From Methanococcoides burtonii DSM 6242 (lineage in GTDB: Archaea > Halobacteriota > Methanosarcinia > Methanosarcinales > Methanosarcinaceae), in NCBI RefSeq assembly GCF_000013725.1, contig NC_007955.1:775579-839578 (forward strand): a DNA stretch of 64,000 nt, in the 5' to 3' direction. A model generated the notes under the pieces. The model did no database searches, was not told the DNA's origin, and was given only the letters and a program-made list of their open reading frames with translations. Of the stretch, positions 19,617-28,582 are shown piece by piece (the first letter of the stretch is position 1; every line of letters begins with the position of its first letter). The position numbers and the translations under genes were made by a program.

Positions 19617-19796
19617 ATGGTAAATGAAGAAAAACTGCGATGTCGAAATTGCAACACGGAGCTTGAGAGACAAATGATAGGATTGAACACATTTTACTGT
19701 TGCAGGGAATGTCTGAGCATGATATCGATCAGGGAAATGTTTAAGGCCAAACTGGGCATGATGAAAGCGATCGATACAATGGAAGCAAGTTCGTGA
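19617..19796 (+). CDS. Small zinc-ribbon protein
   Basis: 59 residues from ATG at 19617, with a strong GGAGGGG site at 19605-19611. Two pairs of cysteines, LRCRNCNTEL near the start and FYCCRECLSM in the middle, form a compact treble-clef or ribbon motif; the rest is helical (REMFKAKLGMMKAIDTM). No family is recognised. It is followed by two more very short frames. Confidence 0.55.
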   Translation: MVNEEKLRCRNCNTELERQMIGLNTFYCCRECLSMISIREMFKAKLGMMKAIDTMEASS

Positions 19797-19801
19797 AGTT
19801 A

Positions 19802-19873
19802 ATGCCAAACTGCTGTCCTTTTTGCATGCATCATAGAAGAGCGTGCAAGAGAGGGGAAGGGGTATTAATATGA
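19802..19873 (+). CDS. Possible 23-residue cysteine-rich ORF
   Basis: ATG at 19802, five bases after the zinc-ribbon gene, opens MPNCCPFCMHHRRACKRGEG and ends in a TGA that overlaps the ATG of a further 13-codon frame (19870-19911). The close packing and Cys/His content suggest a real micro-operon, or the decayed start of a larger zinc protein. Evidence is weak. Confidence 0.25.
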   Translation: MPNCCPFCMHHRRACKRGEGVLI

Positions 19874-19998
19874 ATGATATCTCAGAGCTGCTTGCAAAGA
19901 GTATTATGTAAGGATTTTATCCCTCATTGTTTATTTTGAATTCTGAATATGACAACTCCCTACAACGATCCTGCGTTTGGATAAAGAATGGTGTCACC

Positions 19999-21315
19999 TC
20001 ACATTTCCCTGTTATCAAGAACCCTCTTGCTCTTTTTCTCACTGCGGGGAAGCCCCCCCATCTTGACGCATTCCACATCTACACTGATACCTATAAAGTC
20101 CCTGAAGGCTTTCTTTAATAACCCTGCTCGGTTTCTGTTGTTCCCAAGGTCATCTGCACCATCTATCTCGACCCTGAATAACATTGAATCCCTGCCCTGT
20201 TTTCTTTCAAGAACGATCTGGTACTCACTGCTGACACCTTCAACCTTCTGTATAACATCTTCGATCTGTCCCGGATAGACGTTTACACCTTTGATCTTTA
20301 TCCTGTCATCGGTACGTCCTAACAAACGGTCTATGCGTGGGAAGAGACAGCCACATTTGCAGGGTTCGGGGATGATTCGTGTAAGGTCTCTCGTCCTGTA
20401 GCGTATGAGGGGGGCACCTTCCTTTGTCAGGGTTGTTATGACAAGCTCCCCAAGAGTGCCATCGGGCAATTTCTCTTCTGTGACGGGGTCGATGATCTCA
20501 AATAGCAGATGGTCTGACCAGTAGTGAAGTCCGTCATGAATGTAGCAATCTATGCCAATGCCGGGTCCATATATCTCAGTGAGACCGAATATATCAAAGG
20601 TCTCAATTCCAAGCTCTTGCTCGATACGTTTTCTCATCTTAGGACTCCAGCGTTCGGAACCGATGATACCGATCTTCAGATCGATATTTTTCTTCAACCC
20701 CCTTTTATTGATCTCCTCTGCAAGGAGGAGGGCGTAGGATGATGTGCTGGCAAGGGCTGTGGATCTGAGATCGAGCAGCATCTGTAACTGTTTTTCTGTG
20801 TTTCCTGGTCCTGTCGGAATTGCCATTGCTCCGAGAAGCTCGGCACCTGCCTGAAAACCGATACCTGCGGTCCAAAGTCCATATCCGGGTGTGATCTGTA
20901 TCCTGTCATTTTTGGTAAGACCTGCCATCTGGTAGCAGCGCATCATCATATTTGCCCATATATCAACATCCCTCTGTGTATATGGAATGATGACGGGACT
21001 GCCGGTTGTTCCTGATGATGAATGTATCCTTATAATATCTTCATCGGGAACAGCCTGAAGACCCAGTGGATAGGCATCCCGCAATTCCTCTTTAGTTGTT
21101 AACGGAAGCCTTGAAATATCGTCCAGGGTCTTGATAGCATCGACATCTATTCCAGCTGCTTCGAACTTTCTCTGATAAAAGGAACTTCCCAACACAACTC
21201 TTTTGAGAAGCTGTTTGAGCTTAACAGTTTGCTCTTCTTTATCAAACCTGGAGTATTCATCACCAAAGTCAGAAGCAGTTTTTTTAAGATCATTTTTCGC
21301 ACAAATCTTGCACAT
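19999..21315 (-). CDS. Phenylacetate-CoA ligase-like adenylate-forming enzyme
   Basis: 438 residues, the usual PaaK length. The AMP-binding P-loop IHSSSGTTGSPVIIPYT lies near residue 97, with FGLTEIYGPGIG and the YRTRDLTRI motif further on, and a C-terminal GRTDDRIKIKGVNVYPGQIE hinge. The C-terminus is basic. It would activate an aryl acid to its CoA thioester. It is the last gene of an operon after iorA and iorB, consistent with use of arylacetyl groups made from or converted to aromatic amino acids; many methanogens use this route to make aromatic amino acids from aryl acids. Confidence 0.9.
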   Translation of the reverse strand: MCKICAKNDLKKTASDFGDEYSRFDKEEQTVKLKQLLKRVVLGSSFYQRKFEAAGIDVDAIKTLDDISRLPLTTKEELRDAYPLGLQAVPDEDIIRIHSSSGTTGSPVIIPYTQRDVDIWANMMMRCYQMAGLTKNDRIQITPGYGLWTAGIGFQAGAELLGAMAIPTGPGNTEKQLQMLLDLRSTALASTSSYALLLAEEINKRGLKKNIDLKIGIIGSERWSPKMRKRIEQELGIETFDIFGLTEIYGPGIGIDCYIHDGLHYWSDHLLFEIIDPVTEEKLPDGTLGELVITTLTKEGAPLIRYRTRDLTRIIPEPCKCGCLFPRIDRLLGRTDDRIKIKGVNVYPGQIEDVIQKVEGVSSEYQIVLERKQGRDSMLFRVEIDGADDLGNNRNRAGLLKKAFRDFIGISVDVECVKMGGLPRSEKKSKRVLDNREM

Positions 21316-21349
21316 TTATATCACCTCTGGAATATCAGATATCAATAGT

Positions 21350-21949
21350 CTATTGTTCAGGTTTCTTTATACTGGAGACCCTTTCGAAAGCCATGTCAAA
21401 AGCCCTCCTGTTCACATCCCTGTACTTTTCAGGCACCATCTTCTCAAGTACATTCCATAGATCATCCGGAGTGAATGGAAGTAGGTCCGTACCAGCAACT
21501 GCTGCCAGCATCGCAACATTTGCTGCCCGGTAGGTTCCTGCCTGTTTTGCAAGTTGTGTGAAATCGAAAGATATGATCTCCTGACAGTTAGCTTTCAGAA
21601 ATTCGAGCACCTGTTCAGGATCGTATTTGACAGATCCGTTTACAGATGGCATTACAGCATGCTCATTTACAATAATGCTGCCACCATTGCCCAGAAAATG
21701 GAGGTTCCTTGCAGTTTCCGCAGGCTCAAGTCCGATAATGAGATCAGCATTTCCTGAGGGGATAAGTGAGCCACATACCTCGTCCCCTATTCTTACGTGA
21801 CTGGTAACTGATCCTTCTCTCTGGGCCATGCCTATTGTCTCAGCGGTGGTGACATGAAAGCTAGCATTCATGGCAGCAGTCGCAAGAAGTCGGGAGGCAA
21901 GTACAACGCCCTGTCCGCCTACACCTGCGATGATTATATCGAATTTCAT
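21350..21949 (-). CDS. iorB: Indolepyruvate ferredoxin oxidoreductase, beta subunit
   Basis: 199 residues. The gamma-type oxidoreductase domain starts IIIAGVGGQGVVLASRLLATAA and includes AETIGMAQREGSVTSHVRIG, both typical of IorB. It pairs with IorA to convert aryl pyruvates to aryl-CoA with ferredoxin. It overlaps iorA by four bases. The gene ends in TAG; reading through would add only four residues before a TGA, so this UAG is likely an ordinary stop. Confidence 0.93.
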   Translation of the reverse strand: MKFDIIIAGVGGQGVVLASRLLATAAMNASFHVTTAETIGMAQREGSVTSHVRIGDEVCGSLIPSGNADLIIGLEPAETARNLHFLGNGGSIIVNEHAVMPSVNGSVKYDPEQVLEFLKANCQEIISFDFTQLAKQAGTYRAANVAMLAAVAGTDLLPFTPDDLWNVLEKMVPEKYRDVNRRAFDMAFERVSSIKKPEQ

Positions 21950-23832
21950 TGTAGATCCTCCTTCAGAACAATAGCATCAGATGGACAGATCTGTGCACAC
22001 AAACTGCAACCTGTGCAGTTGTCTTGTATGACCGGAGGTTTGTTGGATGGCGAGAATATGGCAGGACATCCAAGTTGAGTGACACAGACCCTGCAACGTG
22101 TGCATTTATTCTCATCTATCACATATTGCCCGGCTCCTTTTGTGATGCCTACGCATTTTCCTTTGAATACGACAGCAGAAGGGCCTTCAAAATCCATGGC
22201 TCTTTTTGCGGTGTCTATGCATTCACCAAGGTCATTGACATCTATGGTCTCGACAAGGTCAACTCCACAGCTTTTGAGGACCTCGGCAATATCGATGATC
22301 TTTGTGGAAACGCCTGTGGCTGTCAGGCCAATGCCCGGATGAGGTTGATGACCTGTCATAGCAGTGGTCCTATTGTCAAGGACTGCAATGGTGATGTCAG
22401 CATTGTTGTACACTGCACTTATAACGGCAGCTACCCCGGAATGGAAAAACGTGGAGTCACCGATAAATGCCACCTGTTTTGCTTTTTTGTCTTCTTGATA
22501 ATGATGTGTATGGGATAGCCCTGCTGCTATGCTTATCCCTGCTCCCATGCAAAGACATGTATCCACCATGTTGAGAGGTTTGGCATTTCCAAGACTGTAA
22601 CATCCGATGTCTCCTGAAAATATGGTATTGATCTTTTCGGTTTTTAATTTCCCAGCTACTTTTTTGAATGCGTAAAAGACTGTTCTGTGCATGCAACCTG
22701 CACATAATGTCGGTGGTCTTACGGGAAGTGAAGGTATCTTTTCTTTATCGACCACAGGAGATGAGTGGTGAAGGACAGAAATGTCTGTATTGATGGTTTT
22801 AAGTGAGCTGTTGATCCCATCGATCACTACATCAACATTATATTCTCCACTTATTGAGAAATGACCGTTCTTCTTTCCATGTACGTTCGTATCGAGATGA
22901 TGCTTGCCTATCAATTGCAGGAACTGCTCCTCAAGGTATGGGTCAAGCTCTTCGATAACGATGAGGTCTTTGATATGGGTCAGGAAATCAAGGGCTGCTT
23001 TTTCAGGGAAAGGATAAACTGTACCAATCTTGAAAAGAGAGAAGGTTGCAGAGCTATCCTTCGTAGCTTCTTTTGCGTACAGATAGGAAACACCAGAGGC
23101 TACAATACCGATCTTGCTGCTTCCTTTTGATATTAAGTTAAATGAGCTCTCTGTGAAATATTCTGAAAAGCGGTCTGACAGCCTTATCTGAAGTTCTTCG
23201 AGCCAGGGGTGTCTTTGAGCCGTCAGTTCCGGGAATATTATCCAGCGAGGATCCTTTACAAAACCTTCGATGTTACGGGAGACCGGGTCTATATCTTCGA
23301 TCATCACATCAGCACAGCCATGGGATAAACGTGTCGTTGTCCTGAGTATCACAGGTATCTCCATCTCATGTGATAGCTTGAAGGCCAGCTTTGTCATATC
23401 ATAAGCTTCCTGGGGTGTGGACGGGTCCAGGACAGGAATATTTGCAAAGTGTCCAAAGGACCTCGTATCCTGTTCTGTCTGGGAGGAATGGGGTCCGGGA
23501 TCATCGGAGACAAGGATGACAAGTGACCCTTTGATACCTATGTAGGAAAGGCTCATGAGGGGGTCAGATGCTACATTAAGTCCCACCTGTTTCATGGTTA
23601 CCATGGTATTGGCACCTGAATAAGCAGCTCCAACCGCCGTTTCAAGAGCCACTTTTTCGTTGGTAGCCCATTCGGCATATATGCCATATTTTTTTGCATG
23701 GGAGATGATGGTCTCCATCACCTCGGTCGAAGGTGTACCCGGATAACCGCTTGTTATCTGAACACCGGCTTTCATTGCTCCAAAAGCGATCGCTTCGTTG
23801 CCCATTAATATACGTTTACTGGTCAATTTCAT
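21946..23832 (-). CDS. iorA: Indolepyruvate ferredoxin oxidoreductase, alpha subunit
   Basis: 628 residues. The N-terminal pyruvate-type domain starts MGNEAIAFGAMKAGVQ with SGYPGTPSTEVME. The thiamine-diphosphate domain in the second half has FSGDIGCYSLG and AFIGDSTFFHSG. The C-terminal ferredoxin domain has two four-cysteine sets, CTRCRVC...CP and CTGCSLCAQICP, for two 4Fe-4S clusters. It works with IorB on indole-, phenyl- or hydroxyphenylpyruvate. First gene of the iorA-iorB-ligase operon. Confidence 0.95.
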   Translation of the reverse strand: MKLTSKRILMGNEAIAFGAMKAGVQITSGYPGTPSTEVMETIISHAKKYGIYAEWATNEKVALETAVGAAYSGANTMVTMKQVGLNVASDPLMSLSYIGIKGSLVILVSDDPGPHSSQTEQDTRSFGHFANIPVLDPSTPQEAYDMTKLAFKLSHEMEIPVILRTTTRLSHGCADVMIEDIDPVSRNIEGFVKDPRWIIFPELTAQRHPWLEELQIRLSDRFSEYFTESSFNLISKGSSKIGIVASGVSYLYAKEATKDSSATFSLFKIGTVYPFPEKAALDFLTHIKDLIVIEELDPYLEEQFLQLIGKHHLDTNVHGKKNGHFSISGEYNVDVVIDGINSSLKTINTDISVLHHSSPVVDKEKIPSLPVRPPTLCAGCMHRTVFYAFKKVAGKLKTEKINTIFSGDIGCYSLGNAKPLNMVDTCLCMGAGISIAAGLSHTHHYQEDKKAKQVAFIGDSTFFHSGVAAVISAVYNNADITIAVLDNRTTAMTGHQPHPGIGLTATGVSTKIIDIAEVLKSCGVDLVETIDVNDLGECIDTAKRAMDFEGPSAVVFKGKCVGITKGAGQYVIDENKCTRCRVCVTQLGCPAIFSPSNKPPVIQDNCTGCSLCAQICPSDAIVLKEDLQ

Positions 23833-24044
23833 TCCTCTTAAATAGTGATGGGTATGAAAGATAATAATTCAGTAGATCCATAAATTGCACCTGAGACATT
23901 GCATATATTTATACATTGATGCGGTTTGATGAAGCGAATTGATTCGATATAAACGTTTTGTTTTTAAAAATTATTTTCAAGCGCGGGAACAGCATGAAAA
24001 CTGATTTATGACATTGAACTCAATCAAATAAATGGTGTTCAAAA

Positions 24045-24401
24045 TTGAAGAATGTGATTAACAAAAGTTTTGAGATAAATGATTATGCCATAAATGATTC
24101 ACAAATAAATGGATTCTGGATGACATTGTTGGACAAAGAAACATTAACTACCGAAATAATATATAGTCCGGATAAGGATGGGTCATTTAATTCCGCTGAA
24201 ACAAAAAGGATGATACATGAGATCACCAAAAAATGTGACAGTTTCAGGTCATTAATGCCAGAGAACATAAATTGTGAGGTTATCTTCAAAGACCTTGATG
24301 ATCTGACATATGTTGCAGATGAAGGTAACTTTCAAGTAGAATACAATGAAATGGATGAGTTAAGGGTTGTTTACAGGTTCCACATTGAATATTACATTTG
24401 A
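24045..24401 (+). CDS. Uncharacterised small acidic protein
   Basis: 118 residues from a TTG start; no ATG fits upstream. It is acidic, with an alternating strand/helix pattern (TTEIIYSPDKDGSFNSAETKR and ELRVVYRFHIEYYI). No domain recognised. It is a single gene between the iorA promoter region and the IS/intron block, and could be a lineage-specific cytoplasmic protein. Confidence 0.5.
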   Translation: MKNVINKSFEINDYAINDSQINGFWMTLLDKETLTTEIIYSPDKDGSFNSAETKRMIHEITKKCDSFRSLMPENINCEVIFKDLDDLTYVADEGNFQVEYNEMDELRVVYRFHIEYYI

Positions 24402-25127
24402 TCCTATCAAGTTTTATTTTTTGAAAAAACGATAGCTACGATCAAAACACAAGGCCGAAATATGAATCAAATAACTGGAAAATACGGAAAGCTATTGTTG
24501 ATGATGCAAAGGTCTCAAAAGTTGTATGACTCTGGCTTACACAAAGTATTTGGATAGTCTCAAAGGTGATTATTTGCCATCTAGGACATTGATTACGAAG
24601 AGGAAATTTCGGCTCTGTAGAAATCCTCTTTTTTAACTTCAACTAAGCCACTTACTTTTATAATGAGAAGTCCCCTGTGATTGTTCTCCAACAAACTTCA
24701 AAAATTTGTTACTCGTAAGTATTCTGTTGTTTTGGATACCATATTTAAGAAAACACTTGACCGATTATATAAAAATAGAGACTCTATAGACATTACTGCA
24801 ATTGATTCCACTGGGTTCACAAGTGGTTATTGTAGCAATTATTATTCCTGGCGAATTAAAAAGTGGAGGCGAAGTTATGTAAAGACCAGCATTTCGGTTG
24901 ATGTTAGTAAATTTGTGATCACTGGTTACAAGATTTCTGGAAAACCAGTTCACGATGCAAAACATGCAAGTGCGACAAGAAGCTAAAACATGAATTGCGG
25001 CAACGCTATCCCTTCCATTTGGGATAATCCTACTATGATATGCGTCAATGGTAACGTTGGGGTGTAAAGCTCATAGGACAATGTGGAGAAATTCGGAAGT
25101 CTAATCTGAATCATCTGCTAGGATAAG

Positions 25128-25956
25128 GTGCGACAAGAAGTTATAACATGAATTGCGGCAACGCTATCCCTTCCATTTGGGTTAATCCTACTATGACACG
25201 CGCCAATGGTAACGTTGGGGTATGAAGCTCATAGGACAATGTGGAGAATCTCGAAAGTCTAATTCGAAACATCCACTAGGATAAGAACACTAAGAAGAAA
25301 CGAAAGTTGAACCATTGTAAGAATCGTAAAGCAGAACAAGCGAAATTAGATTGATTACGCTTGAACCAAAAGGTACAGAATCCGACCATTATGGCTCTTA
25401 TCACATTATGGGAAATGGACACATGATTTTCGGTTTATAGATGGCTTCTAAGGTCTTCGCAATTATTCATGTTATAGAACTTGGTAAGCCCTATATGTTC
25501 CCTTCGGGGTAGGAATCCTGCAAAGAATGACGATGACATAGAGGGTAGAGGAAAGGAGTAGAAAGCGAATGACAAACTGTAATGGTGTGTATAAGGGTTC
25601 AAAATTTGCCCTAATCCGAAAGGATGCAGACTTACTCTATGGTATCAAAACGTAAGAAGGAAGGTATGACCTATGAATGTAAGCTATTCAAATACATCAA
25701 AAGATGAAGCAAAAACACTGTTTAGTGGACATGCTGAACTTAACGATGAGAAACTTACAGACATGTAACACATGTTAATAGGCTACAAGTCAGGATTACG
25801 AAGGCAGTTATTGAAGAAAATTGGAATTTGCAATTAATTCCAAAAACAATAACTGTTGCCTGAAAAGGTTATGAGATGCTTGAGCTGTATGAAAGAAAAC
25901 TTTCACGTACAGTTCTTAGGCGAGAAAGAGGGAGTAATCCCTCTGACTTAGCCGAC
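25128..25956 (+). mobile_element. Group II intron B (inner), nested within intron A
   Basis: A second GTGCGACAAG 5' end starts at 25128 inside domain I of intron A, after CTAGGATAAG, and its 3' end TTAGCCGAC is at 25956, after which intron A continues with AATACTAAGAAG. The equivalent place in intron B itself reads CTAGGATAAGAACACTAAG, which confirms the junction. Domain V is at 25882-25915 (GAGCTGTATGAAA...TTTCACGTACAGTTC). It is 829 bp because most of its reverse-transcriptase gene is deleted. Confidence 0.9.
25673..25882 (+). pseudogene. Internally deleted reverse-transcriptase remnant of intron B
   Basis: The start MNVSYSNTSKDEAKTL and SGHAELNDEKLTDM match the intron A protein. A short gap follows, then HVNRLQVRITKAVIEENWNL, then a jump to the last residues (PKTITVA). 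Roughly 500 codons are missing, so intron B can only move or splice with protein supplied in trans, for example from intron A. Confidence 0.8.
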
Positions 25957-26342
25957 AATACTAAGAAGAACGTAAAAGTGAACCATTGTAAGAATCGTGA
26001 ATTGCAACAAGCGAAACTAGATTGATACGCTTGAACTAAAAAGGTATAGAATCAGACTATAATGGTTTTGCATACATTATAGGAAATGGACATATGATTC
26101 TCGGTTTATAGATGGCTTCTAAGGTATTCGCAATTATTCATGTTATAGAACTTGGTAAGCCCTATATGTTCCCTTCGGGGTAGGAATTCCGTAAGGAAGG
26201 ACAATGACATAGAGGGTAAAGGAAAGGAGTAGAAAGCGAATGATAATTTGTAATGAATTATATAGGGGTTCAGAATTTGCCCTAATCCGAAAGGATGCAG
26301 ACTTACTCTATGGTATCAAAACGTATGAATGAAGGTATAACT

Positions 26343-28073
26343 ATGAATGTAAGAATTTCAAATACACCAAATAATGAAGCAGAAGCCCTTAGTGGTCATG
26401 CTGAATTAAATGGTGAGAAGCTTACAGATATGCTCAACTGGAATTTCATCAATTGGAGTTCCGTTGAATCACATGTTAATAGAATACAAGTCAGAATTAC
26501 GAAAGCAGTTATTAACAAAAATTGGAATTTAGTAAAAAGACTAAGTTATTTGCTAACCCATTCTCACTATGCTAAACTGTTAGCTGTCAGAAAGGTTATT
26601 CGAAATAAGGGTAGAAGAACAGCAGGAATCGATGGAGAATTCTGGTCAACACCAGTTTCCAAAGTGAATGCGGCTCGAAGTCTATCTGATAAAAGATATA
26701 AGGCAAAACCATTAAAAAGAATCTTTATTGAGAAATATGGTTCTGATAAGAAGCGACCTTTAGGTATCCCGACCATGTACGATAGAGCTATGCAAGCATT
26801 ATATGCATTAGCACTTGACCCCATTGCAGAAGTAACAGCAGATAAACGTTCTTTTGGATTCAGAAAATTCAGAAGTACACATGATGCTTGCAGTCAAATT
26901 TTTGGAACAATAAGCAAAAAGGATTCTGCACAATGTATACTGGAAGGCGATATTAAAGGTTGTTTCGACAACATCAGTCACCAATGGTTAATTGACAATA
27001 TCCCAATGGATAAATCAATTCTTAAACAATTCCTCAAAGCAGGATTTGTTTATGAAAATTCTCTATTTCCAACGAAAGCAGGAACACCACAAGGCGGTAT
27101 TATATCACCAATATTAGCCAACATGACCTTAGATGGAATTGAAGGTGTATTGGCTGACAAATATCATCGAGGTGTAAGCGGTAAAATAACAACTCGTCAA
27201 CGTGCAAAACACAAAGTTAATTTTGTGCGATACGCAGATGATTTTATTGTTACTGCAAAGACTAAAGAAATAGCAGAAGAAGCAAAAGAATTGATTAAGA
27301 ATTTCCTAACGGATAGAGGTTTAGAACTATCTGATGAAAAAACCCTTATTACTCACATCGATGATGGTTTTGACTTTTTAGGTTGGAATGTCAGAAAATA
27401 CAAAGGAAAACTTCTCATAAAACCGTCTAAGAAATCTATCAAGAAAGTAACTGAAAAAATCAGTAATACTATCAAAGATGGAAAAACTTGGACACAAGAA
27501 GATTTAATCTCTAAACTTAACCCTATCATAACTGGATGGTCAAATTATCATCAAGGAGTGGCTTCCAAAGAAACATTCTCCTTAATTGATTTTAAGATAT
27601 GGAATATACTTTGGAAATGGGCTAAGAGAAGACACCCCATGAAATCAAGAACTTGGATTGCACACAAATACTGGCATCCCAAAGGAACGAGGAAATGGGT
27701 ATTTTCAACAATGAAAAACCAACTTAAATTAATGTCAGATAAAATGATAGTTCGAAACCCACAAATAAAACTGGATAAGAACCCTTACACTGACACCGAA
27801 TACTTTGTTGAACGCAAGCTCAATCAAGGTTCTAAAAAGTTATCAGGAAAGTTTAAAACCGTATGGAAGAATCAAAAAGGCAAATGTCCGTTTTGTAATC
27901 TATTGATTGACATTAACAACGGTGGAGAGGAATGCCCTTTACATCATAAAAATGGAAATCATGACGATAATGGAATAACAAACTTAGTTTATGCACATGT
28001 ATATTGTCATAGACAATATCATGCAAATAATCCAAAAATAACTGTTGCCCGACAAGGGTTAAGAGATGCTTGA
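26343..28073 (+). CDS. Group II intron-encoded reverse transcriptase/maturase with HNH domain
   Basis: I place the start at ATG 26343 (576 residues), which matches the start of the deleted homologue in intron B; a longer frame begins at 26295. Reverse-transcriptase motifs include RPLGIPTMYDRAMQALYALAL, FGFRKFRSTHDA, EGDIKGCFDNISH, GTPQGGIISPILANM and the catalytic FVRYADDFIV near residue 295, then GFDFLGWNVR. A maturase (X) domain with WSNYHQGVASK follows. The C-terminal HNH endonuclease has CPFCN, CPLHHKNG and HVYCHRQYH. It would promote splicing and homing of intron A and perhaps intron B. The stop overlaps domain V. Confidence 0.95.
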   Translation: MNVRISNTPNNEAEALSGHAELNGEKLTDMLNWNFINWSSVESHVNRIQVRITKAVINKNWNLVKRLSYLLTHSHYAKLLAVRKVIRNKGRRTAGIDGEFWSTPVSKVNAARSLSDKRYKAKPLKRIFIEKYGSDKKRPLGIPTMYDRAMQALYALALDPIAEVTADKRSFGFRKFRSTHDACSQIFGTISKKDSAQCILEGDIKGCFDNISHQWLIDNIPMDKSILKQFLKAGFVYENSLFPTKAGTPQGGIISPILANMTLDGIEGVLADKYHRGVSGKITTRQRAKHKVNFVRYADDFIVTAKTKEIAEEAKELIKNFLTDRGLELSDEKTLITHIDDGFDFLGWNVRKYKGKLLIKPSKKSIKKVTEKISNTIKDGKTWTQEDLISKLNPIITGWSNYHQGVASKETFSLIDFKIWNILWKWAKRRHPMKSRTWIAHKYWHPKGTRKWVFSTMKNQLKLMSDKMIVRNPQIKLDKNPYTDTEYFVERKLNQGSKKLSGKFKTVWKNQKGKCPFCNLLIDINNGGEECPLHHKNGNHDDNGITNLVYAHVYCHRQYHANNPKITVARQGLRDA

Positions 28074-28582
28074 GCTGTGTGAGGTGAAAGTCTCACGCAC
28101 GGTTCTTAGGCGAGAAAGAGGGAGTAATCTCTCTGACTTAGCCGACAGACATTGCTATCACAATGTCATCACAATAGCAGATCAAGATATTATGTGATGG
28201 ATAAAGCCTATGATTCTGAAAAAATACACGAATTGAAAACTTGGATCAATAGCAATTGTTCCATTGAGACAACGTGAACGAAAGCGAATCAAAGGAAGAT
28301 ATCGTAAGAAAATGTTACAGGAATTCGATAGTAAGATATACTCTATGCGAAATTTGAGTGAAACGATTTTCTCGGTTTTGAAAAAAAAGTATGGAGAAAA
28401 CTTACGTGCAAGAAAGTATAGAAATCAAGTAAAAGAAGTGAAGTTCAAAGTAATATTGCACAATCTTGACAGATTTGTCAAAATTGTGTTTTTAGTTTGG
28501 ATGAGGATTTCTACAGAGCCTATATTTGTTTTGCTTCTAAAAGAGAAGGTTCAATATAATAATTTTCAATTTTTCTCTAACA

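Larger units (their letters stand above)
24970..28146 (+). mobile_element. Group II intron A (outer), encoding a reverse transcriptase
   Basis: The 5' end GTGCGACAAG fits the group II GUGYG rule and the 3' end is ...TTAGCCGAC. Joining 24969 to 28147 gives AAACATGCAAAGACATTGC, exactly the uninterrupted sequence of the related IS copy at about 54150, which fixes both boundaries. Domain V is visible at 28072-28105 as GAGCTGTGTGAGG, GAAA loop, and CTCACGCACGGTTC; domain VI follows. The intron RNA would be 2,348 nt without the inner intron. Confidence 0.92.
24611..28520 (+). mobile_element. IS5-like element (18-bp perfect ends) interrupted by a nested group II intron
   Basis: GGCTCTGTAGAAATCCTC at 24611 and its exact complement at 28503-28520 define the ends. 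Removing the 3,177-bp intron leaves 733 bp, almost the same as the related copy at 53801-55787 after its own insertion is removed (735 bp). No clear target duplication is visible for this copy. The 200 bp to the left (24402-24610) contain no recognisable gene. Confidence 0.85.
24681..28530 (+). pseudogene. Transposase of the IS5-like element, split by the group II intron
   Basis: The first exon from a TTG at 24681 reads MFSNKLQKFVTRKYS and IDSTGFTSGYCSNYYSWR (first catalytic Asp) up to 24969. The second exon resumes at 28147 with VMDKAYDSEKIHEL (second Asp) and, after a frame shift near 28258, [13 protein letters not shown] and [22 protein letters not shown] (the Glu region). An upstream ATG is separated from the TTG by an in-frame TGA. 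The same TGA and the same frame shift occur in the copy at 53801, so the defects predate the spread of both copies, or reflect unusual decoding. Confidence 0.75.

Noticed and set aside
21350-21352. UAG at the end of iorB as a pyrrolysine codon
   Set aside because: Readthrough would add only four residues before a TGA and the protein is already of family length.
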